Source: a virus. Taken from it: a stretch of DNA of 34,957 bases. Below the pieces are notes generated by a model. The model was not told the origin of the DNA and did no database searches. It worked only from the letters and a program-made list of their open reading frames with translations. The stretch spans positions 1 through 34,957 of IMG/VR virus record IMGVR_UViG_3300025872_002500; one strand, written 5' to 3'. The stretch's first letter is position 1. Each line of letters opens with the position of its first letter. This document shows positions 22,483 to 29,754 of this stretch, piece by piece. The position numbers were made by a program, and so were the translations under genes.

Positions 22483-22511
22483 TTGACAAATACTTGACGT
22501 AGGTATAGACT
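22483..22511 (+). promoter_or_regulatory. Strong promoter of the lipoprotein gene
   Basis: TTGACA (22483-22488) and TAGACT (22506-22511) are 17 bp apart, and TAGACT is a strong actinobacterial -10 form. AGGAGG lies 5 bp before the ATG at 22537. This is the best-formed expression signal in the window. Confidence 0.75.
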
Positions 22512-22536
22512 GAGCGAAAACTACTTAGGAGGATTC

Positions 22537-22968
22537 ATGAAAAAGTCACTTTGTGTTATCGGCGCAGTCTTCGCTCTGGCGGGCTGTTCAAAGACGGTTT
22601 ATCAGGTAGCGCCAACAACGACAGCGCCCGAAGATGAGACGACAATTGCCCCTACGACTACCGAGGTGTTCGTTCCGACAACGAGCGATTATTACTCTTA
22701 TTACTCGCCGATAGAAGAGCAGTTCCTTGCTGGTGTTTACGACTTGTATCCGGGAACAATTTATGTTGCCGACCAAGACCTAATCGATACTGGATATTCG
22801 TTCTGCGAAGCACTACGAAGTGGCATGAGTGCCGAAGAAGCATCGTCAATGATTCTCTCTGCCGCTGGTGGGGATGCCGATTCAATTCAGTTCCTGAGTG
22901 CAGTAGATGCGGCAGCAGTCGTTTCGCTTTGTCCAGACCAGATGTACAAATGGGAAGCGTACATGTGA
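22537..22968 (+). CDS. Secreted lipoprotein with DUF732-like domain (143 aa)
   Basis: The N-terminus MKKSLCVIGAVFALAGC is a classic lipoprotein signal with lipobox LAGC, so Cys17 would be lipidated and anchored outside the membrane. A Thr/Pro-rich linker (residues about 25-50) follows. The rest (FLAGVYDLYPG, LIDTGYSFCEALRSGMSAEE and a second Cys in VVSLCPDQ) fits the DUF732 pattern of small mycobacterial secreted proteins, with one likely disulfide. Phage lipoproteins on the cell surface often block superinfection, which would fit its own strong promoter. No such function is shown here. Confidence 0.75.
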   Translation: MKKSLCVIGAVFALAGCSKTVYQVAPTTTAPEDETTIAPTTTEVFVPTTSDYYSYYSPIEEQFLAGVYDLYPGTIYVADQDLIDTGYSFCEALRSGMSAEEASSMILSAAGGDADSIQFLSAVDAAAVVSLCPDQMYKWEAYM

Positions 22969-22980
22969 TATAAAGTTCTT

Positions 22981-23104
22981 CTGCTGGCTAAGCCTCTTCT
23001 TAACCTTTCTGGGAGGTTACGGGGAGTCTGCCCTTATGGGTTAATGGCTTGCATCGGTGTTCTCCCCCATTTCACCGATTGCGCTAAAGACTCCCTGCCA
23101 GCAG
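22981..23104. ncRNA. Highly structured non-coding region, possible RNA gene
   Basis: There is no ORF here, but nested helices are visible. Outer arms CTGCTGGC (22981-22988) and GCCAGCAG (23097-23104) enclose a hairpin TAACCT/AGGTTA (23001-23019). A junction helix GGGAGTCT/AGACTCCC (23022-23029 with 23088-23095) encloses two hairpins: CCC-TTAT-GGG (23031-23040) and GCATCGGTG with CACCGATtGC (23051-23082, one bulge). All arms are perfect except that bulge. The strand is unclear: plus would place it after the lipoprotein gene, minus would place it immediately after the tRNA. It does not match a standard tRNA or a recognisable tmRNA. Confidence 0.5.
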
Positions 23105-23110
23105 GATTTG

Positions 23111-23189
23111 TACCCCGCCAAGGAATTGAACCTTCGCTGAGCGGACCTGTATATAAGACAGGCTGAGGCAACCAGCCTCACGACGGGGC
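23111..23189 (-). tRNA. Atypical tRNA, anticodon UAU (Ile-like), with long variable loop
   Basis: Read on the minus strand, acceptor GCCCCGT pairs with GCGGGGT. The D arm is TGAG/CTCA or GAGG/CCTC with GG in the loop. The anticodon arm CCTGT/ACAGG holds loop CTTATAT (anticodon UAU, 23155-23153). The T arm AAGG-TTCAATT-CCTT is clear. Odd points are a ten-base variable region containing CGC-TCA-GCG, one mismatch in the T stem, and no encoded CCA. UAU would read the rare Ile codon AUA. It begins 6 nt after the methyltransferase stop, so it is probably co-transcribed with that operon. A decayed or highly specialised tRNA is possible. Confidence 0.65.
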
Positions 23190-23194
23190 GCGAT

Positions 23195-23770
23195 TTATGC
23201 CCGACAATGTATGGCAAATTGCCAAAACCATTTAGAAACGACCGGCCACTTAATGCCCGTCTCTTCATCCTTCCACCAATGGGCGGAAGTATCGTTCGGA
23301 ATGCGCTCGTAGTAGTCAATCGGGTCCTTGAAACCTAGACGCAAGAGCATGTCCCAAACTCGTTGGTGATGGCAGTTCCAGTGATGAGTTGCTCCATCCC
23401 AGAATTCTGACTCTCTATCGGGTTGATAATTATGTTCTTGGTGCTCCATTGTAGATAGCACCATCGCCCATGGCTCACGACCTTCGTGCCACCGCTGAAT
23501 TGTTTTCAGGACATCCGGTCCAACAACCAGTATTGGTGCGTCAGGCTTAGCAATACGGCGCATATCGTTGAGAAAAGTAGGAACAGAACGCCAGTCAATA
23601 TGCTCAATGACATGCCCGAGATAAATAGCGTCGAAGTGATTGTCAGGAAAAGGGTACGGCATGTCAACTTCAACCACGACGTCCGGCTTCGTTGTATCGC
23701 TTGACCAGACATCGCAGTTAATCCATCCCTTGGCATAGTGTGTTCCACATCCGGCATTTAGAAGGTTCAT
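23195..23770 (-). CDS. SAM-dependent methyltransferase (class I)
   Basis: The 191-residue protein has motif I LNAGCGTHYAKGWINCDV (residues 4-21). It then has VVEVDMPYPFPDNHFDAIYL and GHVIEHID, the acidic motif II and motif IV region of the Methyltransf_11 type, plus APILVVGPD as post-motif III. The C-terminal half is rich in His and Trp (HHWNCHHQRVWDMLLRLGF), as in methyltransferases acting on sugars or small polar groups. It overlaps the PhyH-like gene by 4 bp in a four-gene operon with glycosyltransferases, so a carbohydrate substrate is likely. It ends 6 nt before the tRNA. Confidence 0.8.
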   Translation of the reverse strand: MNLLNAGCGTHYAKGWINCDVWSSDTTKPDVVVEVDMPYPFPDNHFDAIYLGHVIEHIDWRSVPTFLNDMRRIAKPDAPILVVGPDVLKTIQRWHEGREPWAMVLSTMEHQEHNYQPDRESEFWDGATHHWNCHHQRVWDMLLRLGFKDPIDYYERIPNDTSAHWWKDEETGIKWPVVSKWFWQFAIHCRA

Positions 23771-24576
23771 TTGGCATCCCCGTGCCCGTAATACATGTCG
23801 ACATTCGTTGAGATGGGGAAGTAATATCCGCCTTGTCCATTGCGTTTTGCCTTTGGCATATCCCCACGATGATTGATGCCCGAATAATGAGCAATAAGAC
23901 TCCGCCTCTCCATCCCCGGTACATTTGGGCGCGACCCTCTGTGCATCAAACGACCATGCCAGACGAGAACGTCGCCACGGGAGGGGAGATAGGAAACGAC
24001 ATTATTTCCGCGCTTGACGATTTCTTGCTCAAACAGCGGAGTAAGGATTCGCTCTGAGAACTTAGGCCAGCGATGGTCTCGCTCCTCAGGCTCCAAGGCA
24101 TTAAGAATCTTCTCGTGCGTTACTTGAGGCCAGCGGTGAGAGCCAGGAACATACTGAAATGGTCCTGAATCGGGGTCAATATCAGCAAAGGCAATCCAGA
24201 CGGCGGCGTAGTAGTCACCAACATGCTCGGGGTTTAAGTACGAGTCCTGATGCCAGTCTCGCTCCGTTGATGCCCAGCCAGTCAGATTGAGGTGAAGACC
24301 GGCAGGCTCGCCGATTAGGTCCTCCAAAAGCATCGCCAGAGGCTGATAGGTGAGAATATCCAGCAGTTCACGGTGGCGCATGTAGGGAATTGGGTCAGGC
24401 CAGCCCATGGGACGATTCATTCCTTCTGGACCATTTACTGTCAACCAGAGATTTTCGTAAGACTCCATCAAATCATCGGGAAGGAACTTCTTGACGATAA
24501 CGACACCGTCGGAGTTCCAATCGCGAGGTCCAACTGAGGGGGGCGGAACCGTCAAGTCTTCATAGGTGAAAGTCAT
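23767..24576 (-). CDS. Phytanoyl-CoA dioxygenase-family (PhyH) Fe(II)/2-oxoglutarate oxygenase
   Basis: This 269-residue enzyme has iron ligands in RDWHQDSYL (HxD, near residues 107-109) and VWHGRLMHRGSRPN (near 205-218). A downstream Arg (ERRSLIAHYSG) suits 2-oxoglutarate binding, as do the PFQYVPGSHRWPQ turn and WIAFADIDPDSGP strand common to PhyH proteins. The N-terminus (VVIVKKFLPDDLMESYENLW) is the usual start of that fold. PhyH homologues hydroxylate lipids, halogenate, or oxidise small molecules and sugars. Overlaps of 4 bp on both sides tie it to two methyltransferases. The substrate is probably part of the same modified glycan. Confidence 0.85.
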   Translation of the reverse strand: MTFTYEDLTVPPPSVGPRDWNSDGVVIVKKFLPDDLMESYENLWLTVNGPEGMNRPMGWPDPIPYMRHRELLDILTYQPLAMLLEDLIGEPAGLHLNLTGWASTERDWHQDSYLNPEHVGDYYAAVWIAFADIDPDSGPFQYVPGSHRWPQVTHEKILNALEPEERDHRWPKFSERILTPLFEQEIVKRGNNVVSYLPSRGDVLVWHGRLMHRGSRPNVPGMERRSLIAHYSGINHRGDMPKAKRNGQGGYYFPISTNVDMYYGHGDAK

Positions 24577-25094
24577 TTTGTTGCCCTAACGCGAGTGTCT
24601 TGTTCAAAAACATTGATTTCGTACTTCTCAAATATAGCCATATTAGGCTCTAGTTCTGAAGCACTCACATTGGCATAGTATTCCCAAGGACGGATGGGAT
24701 TTTCGTCAATTGCTGAGTGAGGATTTCTGCCTTCGCCAGCCATGGTAGCGATAAATAGCCCACCTTTGACTAGATTTAAATGAGCGTTATTAATAATCAA
24801 CCTCCATTTCGGAGTATGCTCAAAGACTTCACAGCAGACGACAACGTCAAATGGCTGAACATCTCTAAATACAGAGGCATCAGCAACGATGTCAACGCCA
24901 CGCCCATAGTTCGGGTCAATTCCGACATAGTCACTAGCCATGGGCTGAAGGATTGACCTGACGGAGCCATTGATGTCAAGGCTTCCAAACTCCAGAACCC
25001 GTAGTTTGTGGTCCGCTGGAACATTCCAAAACGATGCTGGAACATTCCAAAACGATAGTGACTGTTCTACCCAGTCAAGAACCGCCCTATGCAT
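24573..25094 (-). CDS. SAM-dependent methyltransferase (class I)
   Basis: The start is MHRAVLDWVEQ (ATG at 25094), overlapping the upstream glycosyltransferase by 8 bp. Motif I is LRVLEFGSLDINGSVR and motif II YVGIDPNYGRGVDIV; PFDVVVCCEVFEHTPKWR and LVKGGLFIATMAGEG complete the fold. The 173-residue protein resembles small phage and sugar-cluster methyltransferases. A tandem 21-bp duplication (25015-25056) gives the repeated SFWNVPASFWNVPA near residues 14-27. This may be a recent, tolerated slip in the N-terminal linker. The stop overlaps the PhyH-like gene by 4 bp. Confidence 0.78.
   Translation of the reverse strand: MHRAVLDWVEQSLSFWNVPASFWNVPADHKLRVLEFGSLDINGSVRSILQPMASDYVGIDPNYGRGVDIVADASVFRDVQPFDVVVCCEVFEHTPKWRLIINNAHLNLVKGGLFIATMAGEGRNPHSAIDENPIRPWEYYANVSASELEPNMAIFEKYEINVFEQDTRVRATK
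25015..25056 (-). repeat. Perfect 21-bp tandem duplication inside a methyltransferase gene
   Basis: Units 25015-25035 and 25036-25056 are identical 21-mers. They are in frame and add seven residues (SFWNVPA) to the N-terminal part of the methyltransferase. Perfect identity implies a recent event. Confidence 0.9.
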
Positions 25095-26811
25095 CAAGCC
25101 CCCACTTGAGATTGTGGAGGCACCGGTCATTTTCAACAACTAAGGCGAAATCCTGAGGCGGGTCATTCTCAATAGTCCACGAGGAGTTGTTGGAGCAGGT
25201 AGCAATTCCAGAAATGACAGTCCTTTTATCCTTGATATCCGAGACCCATCGCACAAGGTCATCATCTCCGTACCACCACTTCATGCGCTCATCAAAGCGC
25301 CACTGGTTCCGGAGTTCAGCCCTCAACATCATGCAGAATCCAGCAATACCGCCAGAGCCATCGTATCGACCACGACAGGTTCCATTGGCTTCTACGGCAG
25401 GTAGAACAATCTGGCGACCGTCATAGTTTGGGCAGATGAGTCCGATTGAGTCATCGGCGTCAAGTTGGGACGAAAGGAGGGCAACCGTATCTAGATTTAT
25501 CTCAACATCGTCATTGAGGAAAAGAATATGATTGAACCCGGGCGAGATGCTCATGCCAAGATTCCACATAGCATGGATTCCAGAACCCTCCGGCACCTTC
25601 TCCAAATAGATGCTCTTGTTGTCAACAAGGGACTCAAGGTTTCTGTATGCCTCATCCCCATCTGCCACGACGCATACTGAGCCGATTGCTTTAGCCGTCT
25701 TGAGCACCTCAAGGATTTTCGTCAAACCGCTTATATTTGACTTAGTCGGAATGACTACATCAACCTGACGCTGACCCAGTAATGAGAGCATTACGGCGTG
25801 GTTCGAGCGCAAACGAGTATCTGACGGATTAAAAGACAGCGCCTTTTCCGAGTACTTGATTGCGTCTGTTTTCAGACCGACATTCCATGCCGCGATTGTT
25901 GCAAGGTCGTATGGAAGGGCGCCCCATGCCTCTGCCTCGCAGAGATATTCCAACGGCTTAACCGTAATATCCAACGCCCGTAGAGCACACGAAAGACTCT
26001 GCCACCAACGCTTCTCGCCATAGTAAAACTGAGCCAGTTCAACCCACGGTTCACGACGGTTAGGAGCCTCACCGCAGGCTCGTAGAAGCCAATGCTCTCT
26101 ATCGCCAGTCACTCGGCTGAGGTATCGCATGCAAGTTGCGCGCTCAGCCTTCCAGCCAGACAGTTCAAGGTGCTTGCGCAAATGAACTTCAGCCTCAGGG
26201 TTGCGCCCATTGAACATGAGTTCCCGACCCAAATAAAACCTATTGCGGTCATCATTCGGGTCCTCTTGAACTGCCTGTTCAAGCAAAGGTAAATACTGCG
26301 AACGTGATTTGGATGGGTCTGGGTGGTGATGAATTTGAAGGTCACACCAGCCTTGAACCTCTTCGGCGGTACAGATGATGACCTCATGGACTGGGTGCTT
26401 CCAGCGATAGTTCCAGCGGGCATGAATCTTGTCGCCGGAATAGGTCAGTCCTTCTGAACCATCATGATTCCACGACCACACATATTTATACCGAGGACGA
26501 GTCACATGAGAGGGCACTTGCTCAAGGGCTTGTCGCCAGCCCGGCGCCAGCACCTCGTCTGCGTCAAGGGCAATACAGAGGTCAATGTCGTCTGGGAGTA
26601 GAGCCAACGAAGCATTGCGGGCGTCATCAAAACGCCATGGGCGAATAGTGATGAAGCCAACATTGCATCCGGCTTTAATTGCCTCATCAATCGTGTTGTC
26701 GGTTGACCCAGTATCTACGACGAGACGGTAGTCGGCATCCGTACAAGACTCAGCCCATCGGGGAATAAAATGAGCCTCGTTTTTAGTAATGGTGTAGACG
26801 GCAATTTTCAT
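25087..26811 (-). CDS. Bifunctional glycosyltransferase: GT2, TPR-like middle, second GT2-like domain
   Basis: The 574-residue protein has three parts. Residues 1-110 are a family 2 glycosyltransferase core (AVYTITKNEAHFIPRW, VVDTGSTDNT, CIALDADEVLAPGW with the DxD metal site). Residues about 170-345 are TPR-like helical repeats (PNDDRNRFYLGRELMFNGRN, EPWVELAQFYYGEKRW). Residues about 350-560 form a second GT-A domain (QVDVVIPTKSNISGL, NHILFLNDDVEI, GGIAGFCMMLRAEL, WWYGDDDLV). Two GT modules in one chain suggest sequential sugar transfers. It is the first large gene of the operon with the two methyltransferases and PhyH-like oxygenase, probably building or decorating a glycan. Confidence 0.85.
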   Translation of the reverse strand: MKIAVYTITKNEAHFIPRWAESCTDADYRLVVDTGSTDNTIDEAIKAGCNVGFITIRPWRFDDARNASLALLPDDIDLCIALDADEVLAPGWRQALEQVPSHVTRPRYKYVWSWNHDGSEGLTYSGDKIHARWNYRWKHPVHEVIICTAEEVQGWCDLQIHHHPDPSKSRSQYLPLLEQAVQEDPNDDRNRFYLGRELMFNGRNPEAEVHLRKHLELSGWKAERATCMRYLSRVTGDREHWLLRACGEAPNRREPWVELAQFYYGEKRWWQSLSCALRALDITVKPLEYLCEAEAWGALPYDLATIAAWNVGLKTDAIKYSEKALSFNPSDTRLRSNHAVMLSLLGQRQVDVVIPTKSNISGLTKILEVLKTAKAIGSVCVVADGDEAYRNLESLVDNKSIYLEKVPEGSGIHAMWNLGMSISPGFNHILFLNDDVEINLDTVALLSSQLDADDSIGLICPNYDGRQIVLPAVEANGTCRGRYDGSGGIAGFCMMLRAELRNQWRFDERMKWWYGDDDLVRWVSDIKDKRTVISGIATCSNNSSWTIENDPPQDFALVVENDRCLHNLKWGLDA

Positions 26812-26813
26812 AT

Positions 26814-26912
26814 TTACCCGATATTGGCAAATGAATACGGAGCAACCATTGAGAACGCCAAGTCAAGCACCTTGGCAATCAATGAAATATCTACTTCGTC
26901 TAGGTTCTTCAT
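26814..26912 (-). CDS. Possible 32-residue leader peptide before the glycosyltransferase
   Basis: The ORF starts MKNLDEVDISLIAKVLDLAF and ends SMVAPYSFANIG, with its stop 2 bp before the glycosyltransferase ATG. It could be a leader peptide that couples translation of the next gene, which lacks an obvious site of its own. A TATTGT box 7 nt upstream of the ATG could drive a leaderless mRNA. The short length keeps confidence low. Confidence 0.35.
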   Translation of the reverse strand: MKNLDEVDISLIAKVLDLAFSMVAPYSFANIG

Positions 26913-26954
26913 ATCAGCAACAATAGTTCATCACAAGTAATGTGAGATGCGCCA

Positions 26955-26983
26955 TTGACGGAAATCATCAGAAGGGTTAGGCT
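26955..26983 (+). promoter_or_regulatory. Promoter producing a probable leaderless mRNA (26990 gene)
   Basis: TTGACG (26955-26960) and TAGGCT (26978-26983) are 17 bp apart, and TAGGCT ends 6 nt before the ATG at 26990. Just upstream, ATCACA-AGTAA-TGTGAG is an imperfect dyad that could be an operator shared with the divergent glycosyltransferase operon. Confidence 0.6.
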
Positions 26984-26989
26984 GAGTTT

Positions 26990-27712
26990 ATGAGAAAAAT
27001 TCTGAACTTTGAAGCGTTGTCGGCAGAAGCGGAACTGTTATTTGACATTCCGACACCTTCGTCACTGCATCTGCCAGATTGGTATAGGCAGATGGATATT
27101 CACCTTGATGGAGACTCCGAAACTGGCTTGGCCCATAATGGCGTCGGCTCAAGTAACCTTACACTAAAAGGGTGTATGCCATTTCTGGATGCAATAAGTT
27201 GCGGGTACATGTTTACCCTGCCATTTGACATTGAAGTTCGAAAAAATGACCGTGGTTTAGTGGGGATGCGTTGGGCTACGGGGGTGGACCTTATTGGTCA
27301 GCATAGCGAGGACCAAGCGCCCGGCATACCGATTCCGCATGGCGCTAGTCCAAATATACTCAAATGGAAGCCGGGCTGGAGGGTAATTACGCCCGAAGGG
27401 TATAGTTGCCTTTTTACGCACCCCCTAAACCATATAGACCTACCGTTTATTACGCTGTCTGGCGTTGTAGATACGGACAAATATAGTTTGGGTGTTGAGT
27501 TGCCCTTCAGGCTTCTGGACACCAAGAGGGACTTGACAATACTGGAAAAGGGAACGCCCATCTGCCAGATTATTCCGTTTAAGCGAGATGACTGGAAGAG
27601 TGCTCAAGTTGCATTTGACGAAGCGCAACAAAAGAAAAATATCTTTGCGCTGAAGTCAAAAATTGTGCGCTCATATCAGACGCAGTTTTGGAGAAAGAAG
27701 TCATACCAGTGA
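26990..27712 (+). CDS. Conserved viral protein of unknown function, DUF6065-like
   Basis: The 240-residue protein shows PTPSSLHLPDWYRQM near residues 21-35. It then has LKGCMPFLDAISCGYMFTLP, the WRVITPEGYSCLFTHPLN block, and SGVVDTDKYSLGVELPF. It ends with EKGTPICQIIPFKRDDWKSA. This ordered set matches a family I know from marine and cyanophage genomes (recalled as DUF6065) without known function. The KGTPIxQxIPF segment is faintly like dUTPase-type barrels, but no catalytic residues can be assigned. It is followed with a 4-bp overlap by a glycosyltransferase. Confidence 0.6.
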   Translation: MRKILNFEALSAEAELLFDIPTPSSLHLPDWYRQMDIHLDGDSETGLAHNGVGSSNLTLKGCMPFLDAISCGYMFTLPFDIEVRKNDRGLVGMRWATGVDLIGQHSEDQAPGIPIPHGASPNILKWKPGWRVITPEGYSCLFTHPLNHIDLPFITLSGVVDTDKYSLGVELPFRLLDTKRDLTILEKGTPICQIIPFKRDDWKSAQVAFDEAQQKKNIFALKSKIVRSYQTQFWRKKSYQ

Positions 27713-28365
27713 TTCCGGCAGTCATTATCCCGGTCCTCAATCGATTTGACCTGCTTGAGCACTGCATCTCAACTATTGATTGCGAAGTGGAAAACCTATT
27801 GATTATTGACAACAGTGGCTCCTACTCAATTCCCAAGGGTTTATATGACCAAAAGGTGTGGGTCCTGAACATGCCCGCCAATCTCGGGGTGGCAGGCTCC
27901 TGGAACCTTGGCATTAAGTCTTTCCCGTTTGCTCCATACTGGGTCGTAGCGTCAAACGATGTGTTTTTCCAGCCACGGCAACTTGAGCGTTTTGCGGAAA
28001 TATCACGACCGGATTTGCTTATCAAGTCAACTCAGAGTTGGGGTTGCTTTTCCCTCGGGAGTGACATTGTCAAGAAAGTTGGCTTGTTTGATGAGAACTT
28101 CCACCCGGCTTACTACGAAGATGTTGACTATGAGACCAGACTTGCTTCTTTAAACCTATCTAAATCGCTAATTTTTAGCGATATTGAGATTGGGAGCCAT
28201 GGCGCCGCAACAACAATCCGGAGTAATCCAGTTTTTGAGCGCAAAAATGCTGAAACAAACCAATCCAACTACGAGTACTGGCAAATTAAATCCACGGATA
28301 TAGGCCACATGCCAAGCAAAGACTATCAACTTCAGCGTCGAATTGATAACGACCTGTTCACTTAG
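27709..28365 (+). CDS. Family 2 glycosyltransferase
   Basis: The GTG at 27709 overlaps the previous stop by 4 bp (GTGA); an in-frame TTG at 27688 is the alternative. The 218-residue protein shows the GT-A core: AVIIPVLNRFDLLEHCI (nucleotide-sugar binding), LLIIDNSGS, ANLGVAGSWNLGI, VVASNDVFF (the DxD-like metal site as ND), and a FHPAYYEDVDYETRL acceptor-loop block in which E-D-D-E is typical of rhamnosyltransferase-like enzymes. It probably adds one sugar to a phage- or host-surface glycan along with its neighbours. Confidence 0.85.
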   Translation: MIPAVIIPVLNRFDLLEHCISTIDCEVENLLIIDNSGSYSIPKGLYDQKVWVLNMPANLGVAGSWNLGIKSFPFAPYWVVASNDVFFQPRQLERFAEISRPDLLIKSTQSWGCFSLGSDIVKKVGLFDENFHPAYYEDVDYETRLASLNLSKSLIFSDIEIGSHGAATTIRSNPVFERKNAETNQSNYEYWQIKSTDIGHMPSKDYQLQRRIDNDLFT

Positions 28366-28367
28366 CG

Positions 28368-29018
28368 CTATTTAAATACGCACAGCACATAGTCATCAGA
28401 TGGCATCGCAACATTCATTGGTTCGCCAGTTTCTTCATTGATAGCCATCTGTGGTTCACGAGACTGATAAATCTCATAGGTAAAACCGTTGGAAAGCATA
28501 TGGGCTTCTAGTTCTTCAACTGTTTGTTGCCAGTCATTGCCTTCCGGTCGGGAATCTAAAATATCCTCAATTAGATACAGCCCGCCAGTCCTGAGAAGTG
28601 GGTATAGTGCCTCAAATGTCGCAACGGTGTTCCCGTAAATGTGCGAGGCATCGTCCAGTATTACATCAATATTACTTGGTAACAGACTTGAAACTGCGAC
28701 CAAGGAACCGGGGTCGGACTGGTCAGCAAAGTGCATTGTGATTCGGTCTGCGTTAAAGAGTTGAGCCTTCTTGTTGTCAAGTCCGTAAATCTCTGCATCC
28801 GGGAAAATAAACGCCCAAGCGTTGAGGTCTGTATGAGGTAGGTCATTTAAAAATAAACCTATTTCCAAAAACCTTGAAACTTGCATATCTTTTAGGAGAT
28901 GCGAATACACGATTTGATAATTATGAAACGAACCCTTGTCGGAGTACGCCTGATTGAACTGCTGAAGCATTGAGTCAGCGAAATCTTGGTCGTATTCAAA
29001 TGTGTCGAAATCTCTCAT
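28368..29018 (-). CDS. SAM-dependent O-methyltransferase-like protein (macrocin/CmcI type)
   Basis: The start MRDFDTFEYDQDF (ATG at 29018) follows AGTAGGA. The protein has VSRFLEIGLFLND as motif I, AEIYGLDNKKAQLFNADR as motif II, IDVILDDASHIYGNTV (metal-binding Asp pair and His) and LYPLLRTGGLYLIEDILDSR. The DDxSH and GGLYxIED phrases are the hallmark of the metal-dependent CmcI/MycE-type sugar O-methyltransferases. At 216 residues it is compact. It lies convergent to the glycosyltransferase at 27709-28365 with only 2 bp between stops. Confidence 0.82.
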   Translation of the reverse strand: MRDFDTFEYDQDFADSMLQQFNQAYSDKGSFHNYQIVYSHLLKDMQVSRFLEIGLFLNDLPHTDLNAWAFIFPDAEIYGLDNKKAQLFNADRITMHFADQSDPGSLVAVSSLLPSNIDVILDDASHIYGNTVATFEALYPLLRTGGLYLIEDILDSRPEGNDWQQTVEELEAHMLSNGFTYEIYQSREPQMAINEETGEPMNVAMPSDDYVLCVFK

Positions 29019-29047
29019 CGTGTATCCTACTTTTTTCCAAGAGTGCC

Positions 29048-29075
29048 TTGATGCCACGCAACTCTTGGCTAGTAT
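29048..29075 (+). promoter_or_regulatory. Promoter for the 29083 glycosyltransferase, possibly leaderless
   Basis: TTGATG (29048-29053) and TAGTAT (29070-29075) are 16 bp apart, with TAGTAT ending 7 nt before the ATG at 29083. No ribosome binding site is seen. Confidence 0.45.
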
Positions 29076-29082
29076 AACCGCT

Positions 29083-29754
29083 ATGGAGCGCCCCCACTTT
29101 AATGTCGTGATTTGCACCCCCGGCGCCAGCATGGTTCCGGCTTATGTCAGAAGTCTTTTAAAAACTACCTATTACTTGACTGCCAATGGGTTGACTTGGA
29201 ACTATATGACCGAGTATTCATCCCTTGTCGCGCACGCCCGCGAGAAAACAATAGGTGGCACGGGGTATAACGACGCCAGCAATAGAAACCCAGGTCATGG
29301 TGCGTTTACCTATGACAAGATTTTCTGGATTGACTCGGATATTGAGTGGGAACCAGACGATTTCTTCCGATTGCTTCAATCTGACAAATCAATTATTTCG
29401 GGCTGTTACATGATGGAGACCGAAGAAGTAACTGTCTACCCCGTACCGCTTGGAGCGCCACTCCATAAGAACGACATTCTCAAGATGAAAAAGCCCTTTA
29501 CTGTTCGTGGCGTAGGGTTCGGTTTCTTGTGTGTTGCCAATGGTGTGTTTGAAAGTATGAGCCGTCCTTGGTTCTCTCAAGTTGAGGTTGAGGTCATGGA
29601 CGAGAAAACAGGTGAGGTTGACTATAAGTTCCCACTCATGGGCGAGGACCTTTCATGGTGCGAAAAGGCACACCGGCTTGGTCATGAAATCTGGGTTGAC
29701 CCTTTAGTCCGAGTAGGACACCAGAAGACTGTGAGGCTCAATTGGAACAGGTAA
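29083..29754 (+). CDS. GT-A-type glycosyltransferase-like protein
   Basis: The start MERPHFNVVICTPGASMVPA (ATG at 29083) is chosen over an upstream ATG because the core begins here and a promoter lies just before it. A helix SSLVAHAREKTIGG follows, then DKIFWIDSDIEWEPDDFFRL with the DSD metal site (near residue 88), and IISGCYMM. GFGFLCVANGVFE and LMGEDLSWCEKAHRLGHEIW (near 187-207, acidic catalytic block) follow. This is the layout of phage GT-A enzymes of the family 2/Anp1 type. The stop overlaps the next glycosyltransferase by 13 bp. Confidence 0.8.
   Translation: MERPHFNVVICTPGASMVPAYVRSLLKTTYYLTANGLTWNYMTEYSSLVAHAREKTIGGTGYNDASNRNPGHGAFTYDKIFWIDSDIEWEPDDFFRLLQSDKSIISGCYMMETEEVTVYPVPLGAPLHKNDILKMKKPFTVRGVGFGFLCVANGVFESMSRPWFSQVEVEVMDEKTGEVDYKFPLMGEDLSWCEKAHRLGHEIWVDPLVRVGHQKTVRLNWNR

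Noticed and set aside
22981-23190. tmRNA or a second tRNA in the structured region
   Set aside because: No tRNA-like ends with T loop, no tag ORF and no proper anticodon arm could be fitted to 22981-23104; only 23111-23189 gives a cloverleaf.
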